This document shows positions 7,721 through 9,878 of a DNA stretch of 9,878 nucleotides, in pieces. The translations under genes and the position numbers were made by a program. The first letter of the stretch is position 1. Every line of letters begins with the position of its first letter. Origin of the DNA: an uncultured Clostridia bacterium (GTDB lineage Bacteria > Bacillota > Clostridia > Christensenellales > Borkfalkiaceae). The stretch lies in assembly GCA_947176445.1 (NCBI GenBank), contig CAMWQK010000017.1, positions 1-9,878 of the forward strand. Direction: 5' to 3'. The notes below the pieces were generated by a model, which made no database searches, was not told the DNA's origin, and worked only from the letters and a program-made list of their open reading frames with translations.

Positions 7721-8643
7721 CTTTCCGCCTCCTGCATGGTGAGAAGTTTGAGCAGCGCCATACGCACGGCAACGCCCGAGAACACCTGATCCTCGATCTT
7801 GCTCTTGTCTCCGTCGATGAGCGAGCAGGTGAGCTCCACGCCGCGATTGACGGGTCCGGGGTGCATGACGATTGCCGTCTTCTTTGCGTACTTCATCACT
7901 TCCTCGTTGACGCCGTAGAACTTCGCATATTCGCCGAGCGAGGGAAAGAGTCCGCCGTGCTGGCGTTCGAGCTGAATGCGGAGCCCCATGACGACGTCCG
8001 CGCCCTCTACCGCCTCCTCGCGGGATTTACATACCTTTGCGCCCATCTTGTCGATCCCCGTCGGCATGAGCGTCTTGGGCGCATACATGGTCACTTCCGC
8101 GCCGAGTTTTCTGAGTCCGAAGAGGTTGCTCTTTGCAACGCGCGAGTGGCGGATATCGCCGAGGATCGCGACCTTCAACCCCTTGATCTGCCCGAACGTC
8201 TCGCGCATGGTGAGCATATCGAGAAGCGCCTGCGAAGGGTGCTCGTTCATGCCGTCGCCCGCGTTGATGACGTGCGCCTTCACAGTCTTTGCGAGCAGCT
8301 TGGGCGCACCGCCCATGGGGTGGCGAATGACGATAACGTCGTTTCTCATCGCGTCGAGCGTCTTGCCCGTGTCGACGAGCGTCTCCCCCTTCTGAACGGA
8401 GGAGGACGCCGCCACGATATTGACGACGTTCGCGCTCATGAACTTTGCGGCAAGCTCGAAGCTGCTCCGCGTCCGCGTGCTGTTCTCGTAGAAGAGCGTC
8501 GTCACCGCCTTGCCCTTTAAGTCGGGCAGGCTCTTGACGCCCTTTCTGAGAAGTTGTTTCATCTCCGCACCGACCGTTAAAATCTCGTCGATTTCCTCTG
8601 CGGAGAGATCCAGAAGTCCCGTTACGTCCTTTTGTTTCAGCAT
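7717..8643 (-). CDS. pyrB: Aspartate carbamoyltransferase, catalytic subunit
   Basis: It condenses carbamoyl phosphate with aspartate, the committed step of pyrimidine synthesis. It is 308 residues from the ATG at 8643. Signatures include the carbamoyl-phosphate loop STRTRSSFE (55-63), the SVQKGET loop (82-88, whose Lys85 reaches into the neighbouring subunit in this family), GDGMNEHPSQALLD (129-142), GDIRHSRVAKSN (162-173), the aspartate-binding RIQLERQ (222-228) and HPGPVNRG (261-268). This start is chosen because AAAGGAG (8649-8655) sits 5 nt upstream. An in-frame ATG at 8682 lies at the foot of the attenuator hairpin with no ribosome site. No pyrI regulatory subunit gene follows, so the enzyme is probably an unregulated catalytic trimer and control would be at the leader. 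It is the first structural gene of the operon. Confidence 0.97.
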   Translation of the reverse strand: MLKQKDVTGLLDLSAEEIDEILTVGAEMKQLLRKGVKSLPDLKGKAVTTLFYENSTRTRSSFELAAKFMSANVVNIVAASSSVQKGETLVDTGKTLDAMRNDVIVIRHPMGGAPKLLAKTVKAHVINAGDGMNEHPSQALLDMLTMRETFGQIKGLKVAILGDIRHSRVAKSNLFGLRKLGAEVTMYAPKTLMPTGIDKMGAKVCKSREEAVEGADVVMGLRIQLERQHGGLFPSLGEYAKFYGVNEEVMKYAKKTAIVMHPGPVNRGVELTCSLIDGDKSKIEDQVFSGVAVRMALLKLLTMQEAER

Positions 8644-8648
8644 TCCTT

Positions 8649-8655
8649 CTCCTTT
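8649..8655 (-). promoter_or_regulatory. Ribosome binding site of pyrB
   Basis: AAAGGAG lies 5 nt before the ATG at 8643 and decides the pyrB start. It begins 2 nt after the stop codon of the leader ORF, so a ribosome ending there would be close enough to reinitiate or to block the site. Confidence 0.8.
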
Positions 8656-8657
8656 CG

Positions 8658-8741
8658 TCATTCGGATATAAAAATAAGCCATGCGGGCAAATGCCGCATG
8701 ACTGAAATCACCTTGCTACTTCGCAGGCGTTTACACGCCAT
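8658..8741 (-). CDS. Candidate pyr leader peptide (27 codons)
   Basis: An ATG-initiated ORF of 27 codons lies wholly inside the pyrB leader. It begins MACKRLRSSK and ends FISE before a TGA at 8658-8660. AAGG (8750-8753) lies 8 nt upstream of the ATG and is a weak but possible ribosome site, very close to the predicted RNA 5' end. The frame runs through both arms of the attenuator hairpin and its U-tract, and stops 14 nt before pyrB. A ribosome following RNA polymerase would keep the terminator from folding, as with the E. coli pyrBI leader peptide. The peptide is basic at the start (Lys4, Arg5, Arg7, Lys10) and hydrophobic towards the end. An open frame this short can occur by chance, so translation is inferred rather than shown. 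No resemblance to a known peptide family is claimed. Confidence 0.45.
   Translation of the reverse strand: MACKRLRSSKVISVMRHLPAWLIFISE
8668..8700 (-). terminator. Attenuator (intrinsic terminator) in the pyr leader
   Basis: On the minus strand CATGCGG (8694-8700) pairs perfectly with CCGCATG (8680-8686) around a 7-nt loop, and GC then TTATTTTTAT follow. It lies inside the untranslated leader, between the promoter and pyrB, so it acts as an attenuator for the operon rather than an end-of-gene terminator. The metallophosphoesterase upstream has no terminator of its own, so read-through from that gene would meet this hairpin too. Confidence 0.8.
8726..8739 (-). promoter_or_regulatory. Small leader hairpin with GUAA tetraloop
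   Basis: The leader RNA can form a 5-bp stem GGCGU/ACGCC closed by GUAA, a GNRA-type tetraloop. Its 5' arm includes the G of the leader-ORF start codon. The GCGUG within it can instead pair, using one G-U pair, with CAUGC of the terminator 5' arm. It may therefore switch between a terminator-permitting and an antiterminator state. It does not resemble the PyrR-binding loop or any riboswitch I recognise. Confidence 0.4.
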
Positions 8742-8757
8742 CCGTTTTACCTTAATG

Positions 8758-8786
8758 ATTATAGCACATCGCGCCTATATTGTAAA
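8758..8786 (-). promoter_or_regulatory. Promoter of the pyr operon (SigA type)
   Basis: On the minus strand, TTTACA (8781-8786, five of six matches to the -35 consensus) is followed after exactly 17 nt by a perfect TATAAT (8758-8763), with TG one base upstream as an extended -10. Transcription should start near 8751-8753, giving a leader of about 110 nt before pyrB. The -35 box begins only 6 bp after the stop codon of the upstream metallophosphoesterase gene. Confidence 0.85.
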
Positions 8787-8792
8787 GTATTT

Positions 8793-9488
8793 TCAATATA
8801 TTTGAACGAGAGAAAATTTGACTTTATCGCACGAAGTCAGGTGATAGGTGATGCCGCTCTTTTCAAAGCGGAAGGGATAGTACGTGCCCCCGTGCAGGTG
8901 CCCGAATACAACTTTATCCACTTGATTTTCCTCGAAGAGCGTGGTAAAGAGCGTATCCTCCGCCTTGACGGTGCAGGGCGGATAGTGCATGAGCGCGATT
9001 AAAATATCCCCCTCTTCGCGGATTTTTTTCACCGTCTGAAAGGCGAGCTTGAACCGCTCCGCCTCGCGAAGATAGATGGTCATATCGTGTTCACAGAAGT
9101 CTGCGCTTCCGGGACACGCCCAGCCGCGCGAGCCCGCGATGATGAAGTTCCCGATCTTGACGCAGTCGTTTTGCAAAAAGAAAAAGCGACTGTCTGCGGC
9201 GGCGCTGCGCACGCGCGAAATGCCGTTCCACCAAAAGTCGTGATTTCCGCGAACAAACACCTTTTTGCCGGGAAGACCTTGCAGGGAGTTAACGTCGTAC
9301 ATCCCCTCTTCCAGCTTCTGACCCCACGAGGTATCGCCGCCGATGAGCACGACGTCATCGTCCGTTACCTTTTCGAGCCAGTCGGCTTTGATTTTTTCGA
9401 AGTGCCCTTCCCAGCCCGCGCCGAAGATATCCATCGGCTTTTGCACGAGCCCTGAGAGGTGCAGATCGCTGATCGCGAAAACTTTCAT
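8793..9488 (-). CDS. Metallophosphoesterase (COG1768-like phosphohydrolase)
   Basis: A 231-residue cytosolic protein of the calcineurin-like phosphoesterase fold. Dinuclear-metal motifs are complete: SDLHLSG (Asp8, His10), GGDTSW (Asp52), RGNHD (Asn82, His83), LMHYPP (His168) and GHLHGG (His197, His199). The layout, including KPMDIFGAGWEGH near the N-terminus and the Trp pair after GNHD, resembles COG1768 predicted phosphohydrolases of Firmicutes, whose substrate is not established to my knowledge. The ATG at 9488 is chosen because the first beta-strand starts there. A TTG at 9527 would add 13 residues that are really promoter sequence. There is no Shine-Dalgarno, and the -10 box ends 6 nt before the ATG, so the mRNA may be leaderless. 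The gene ends just ahead of the pyr promoter in the same direction. No functional link to pyrimidine synthesis is evident. Confidence 0.9.
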   Translation of the reverse strand: MKVFAISDLHLSGLVQKPMDIFGAGWEGHFEKIKADWLEKVTDDDVVLIGGDTSWGQKLEEGMYDVNSLQGLPGKKVFVRGNHDFWWNGISRVRSAAADSRFFFLQNDCVKIGNFIIAGSRGWACPGSADFCEHDMTIYLREAERFKLAFQTVKKIREEGDILIALMHYPPCTVKAEDTLFTTLFEENQVDKVVFGHLHGGTYYPFRFEKSGITYHLTSCDKVKFSLVQIY

Positions 9489-9494
9489 AGGAAA

Positions 9495-9523
9495 AGTATA
9501 ACACACTTTTGCCGCTTTTGCAA
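9495..9523 (-). promoter_or_regulatory. Promoter of the metallophosphoesterase gene
   Basis: On the minus strand, TTGCAA (9518-9523, four of six) is followed after 17 nt by TATACT (9495-9500, five of six), with TG one base before it as an extended -10. Counting the usual distance, the transcription start falls on the A of the ATG at 9488. It lies about 40 bp downstream of the terminator of the preceding gene, as expected for a new transcription unit. Confidence 0.7.
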
Positions 9524-9561
9524 GCAAACCCGTTTGATTGCGTGGGGATTTTTAAGGCAGC

Positions 9562-9595
9562 AAAACAGGGAGCGCGGAAATGCGCTCCCTGTTTT
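9562..9595 (-). terminator. Intrinsic terminator after the SGNH hydrolase gene
   Basis: A perfect 14-bp inverted repeat (AAAACAGGGAGCGC at 9562-9575, its complement at 9582-9595) encloses a 6-nt loop. On the minus strand the 3' arm ends in GTTTT. It begins 10 bp past the stop codon of the hydrolase gene, which it probably terminates. The T-rich plus-strand flank could also support termination the other way, but no plus-strand gene is nearby. Confidence 0.8.
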
Positions 9596-9605
9596 ATATT
9601 TTTTC

Positions 9606-9878
9606 TCATTTTTCGGACAGAGCCGATAGCATCACGTTACTCATCCACCGATAGCCCTGCAAGTTGGGGTGAATTGCGTCATTCATGTAAGATTGTAGCG
9701 TCTCTTTTAGCAGCCGTTCCATGTTCCGCATGTAATAGAAATCGACAATTCCGATGTTCTGTTTTTGCTGCACCGCATAGAGCGCTTTTATCATCTCTTC
9801 ATACTTTGCATTTTCAAAGTACGGGTTTGTGTAGAAGACGACTTCGCAGTTCCAGACCTCTCTTGCGTAGCAGATAAT
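9606..9878 (-). CDS. SGNH/GDSL-type hydrolase, C-terminal part only
   Basis: The frame is open from the right window edge to the stop at 9606, giving 90 C-terminal residues; an internal ATG at 9794 is not the true start. The end carries NDAIHPNLQGYRWMSNVM, a D-x-x-H-P motif of the kind that supplies the catalytic Asp and His in SGNH/GDSL esterases and lipases. The upstream part (REVWNCEVVFYTNPYF, then GIVDFYY) fits the last strands of that fold, where the enzyme discusses no further visible motif. The Ser and oxyanion-hole blocks would lie outside the window, so activity cannot be judged. Members cleave acyl or acetyl esters, often on cell-wall or other polysaccharides. A strong terminator follows. 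The family is assigned from one motif and the fold pattern. Confidence 0.7.
   Translation of the reverse strand: MICYAREVWNCEVVFYTNPYFENAKYEEMIKALYAVQQKQNIGIVDFYYMRNMERLLKETLQSYMNDAIHPNLQGYRWMSNVMLSALSEK

Noticed and set aside
8644..8682. An earlier pyrB start at 8682, adding 13 residues.
   Set aside because: That ATG lies at the foot of the attenuator hairpin without a ribosome site, while the ATG at 8643 has AAAGGAG at ideal spacing and gives the family length.
8644..8752. A PyrR-binding, T-box or fluoride-type riboswitch in the pyr leader.
   Set aside because: The PyrR loop and T-box sequences are not visible and the leader is too short for a T-box. The GGAUGGCGU resemblance to the fluoride motif is not supported by the rest of the consensus.
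9489..9527. A TTG start for the metallophosphoesterase at 9527.
   Set aside because: It has no ribosome site, the extra residues are unlike the family N-terminus, and the DNA is a well-formed promoter.
1..9878. CRISPR arrays, insertion sequences, tRNA or rRNA genes, attachment sites.
   Set aside because: No spaced direct repeats, transposase frames, tRNA cloverleaf or rRNA sequence was recognised; almost all bases are in housekeeping-type genes.

Overview
The window looks like a chromosomal segment of a Bacillota (Clostridia-like) bacterium of moderately high GC. The reasons are a type 1B dihydroorotate dehydrogenase pair (PyrD with PyrK), strong AGGAG-type ribosome binding sites, a transcription attenuator ahead of the pyr operon, and a NodB deacetylase and bacterial type II Ca2+-ATPase like those of gut Firmicutes. 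The genus cannot be named from the sequence. All genes lie on the minus strand except the partial deacetylase at the left edge.

Layout, left to right. 1-585 (+): C-terminal part of a polysaccharide deacetylase. 539-3145 (-): a P-type calcium-transporting ATPase whose 3' end overlaps the deacetylase 3' end by 47 bp. 3181-3210 (-): intrinsic terminator of the pyr operon. 3227-8643 (-): pyrimidine operon, in transcription order pyrB-pyrC-pyrF-pyrK-pyrD-pyrE. 8644-8792: promoter and roughly 110-nt leader with a terminator hairpin and a 27-codon leader ORF running through it. 8793-9488 (-): a COG1768-like metallophosphoesterase whose only evident promoter places the transcription start on its ATG. 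9562-9595: intrinsic terminator. 9606-9878 (-): C-terminal part of an SGNH/GDSL-type hydrolase running off the right edge. There is no gene-free stretch over 300 bases.

The pyr genes encode the last five steps to UMP: aspartate carbamoyltransferase, dihydroorotase, the NAD-linked dihydroorotate dehydrogenase complex, orotate phosphoribosyltransferase and OMP decarboxylase. They are tightly packed (4-bp ATGA overlaps, a 13-bp overlap, a TAATG overlap and a 12-bp gap), so translation is probably coupled. carAB, pyrI and pyrR are not in the window. With no regulatory subunit gene next to pyrB and no recognisable PyrR-binding loop in the leader, the attenuator is the obvious control point. The leader ORF starts just after the predicted transcription start, continues through the terminator stem and stops 14 nt before pyrB. 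This recalls the translation-coupled attenuation of enterobacterial pyrBI and is the most interesting item here.

The ATPase and metallophosphoesterase lack a Shine-Dalgarno sequence at their best starts, unlike all six pyr genes. The metallophosphoesterase is a good candidate for a leaderless mRNA.
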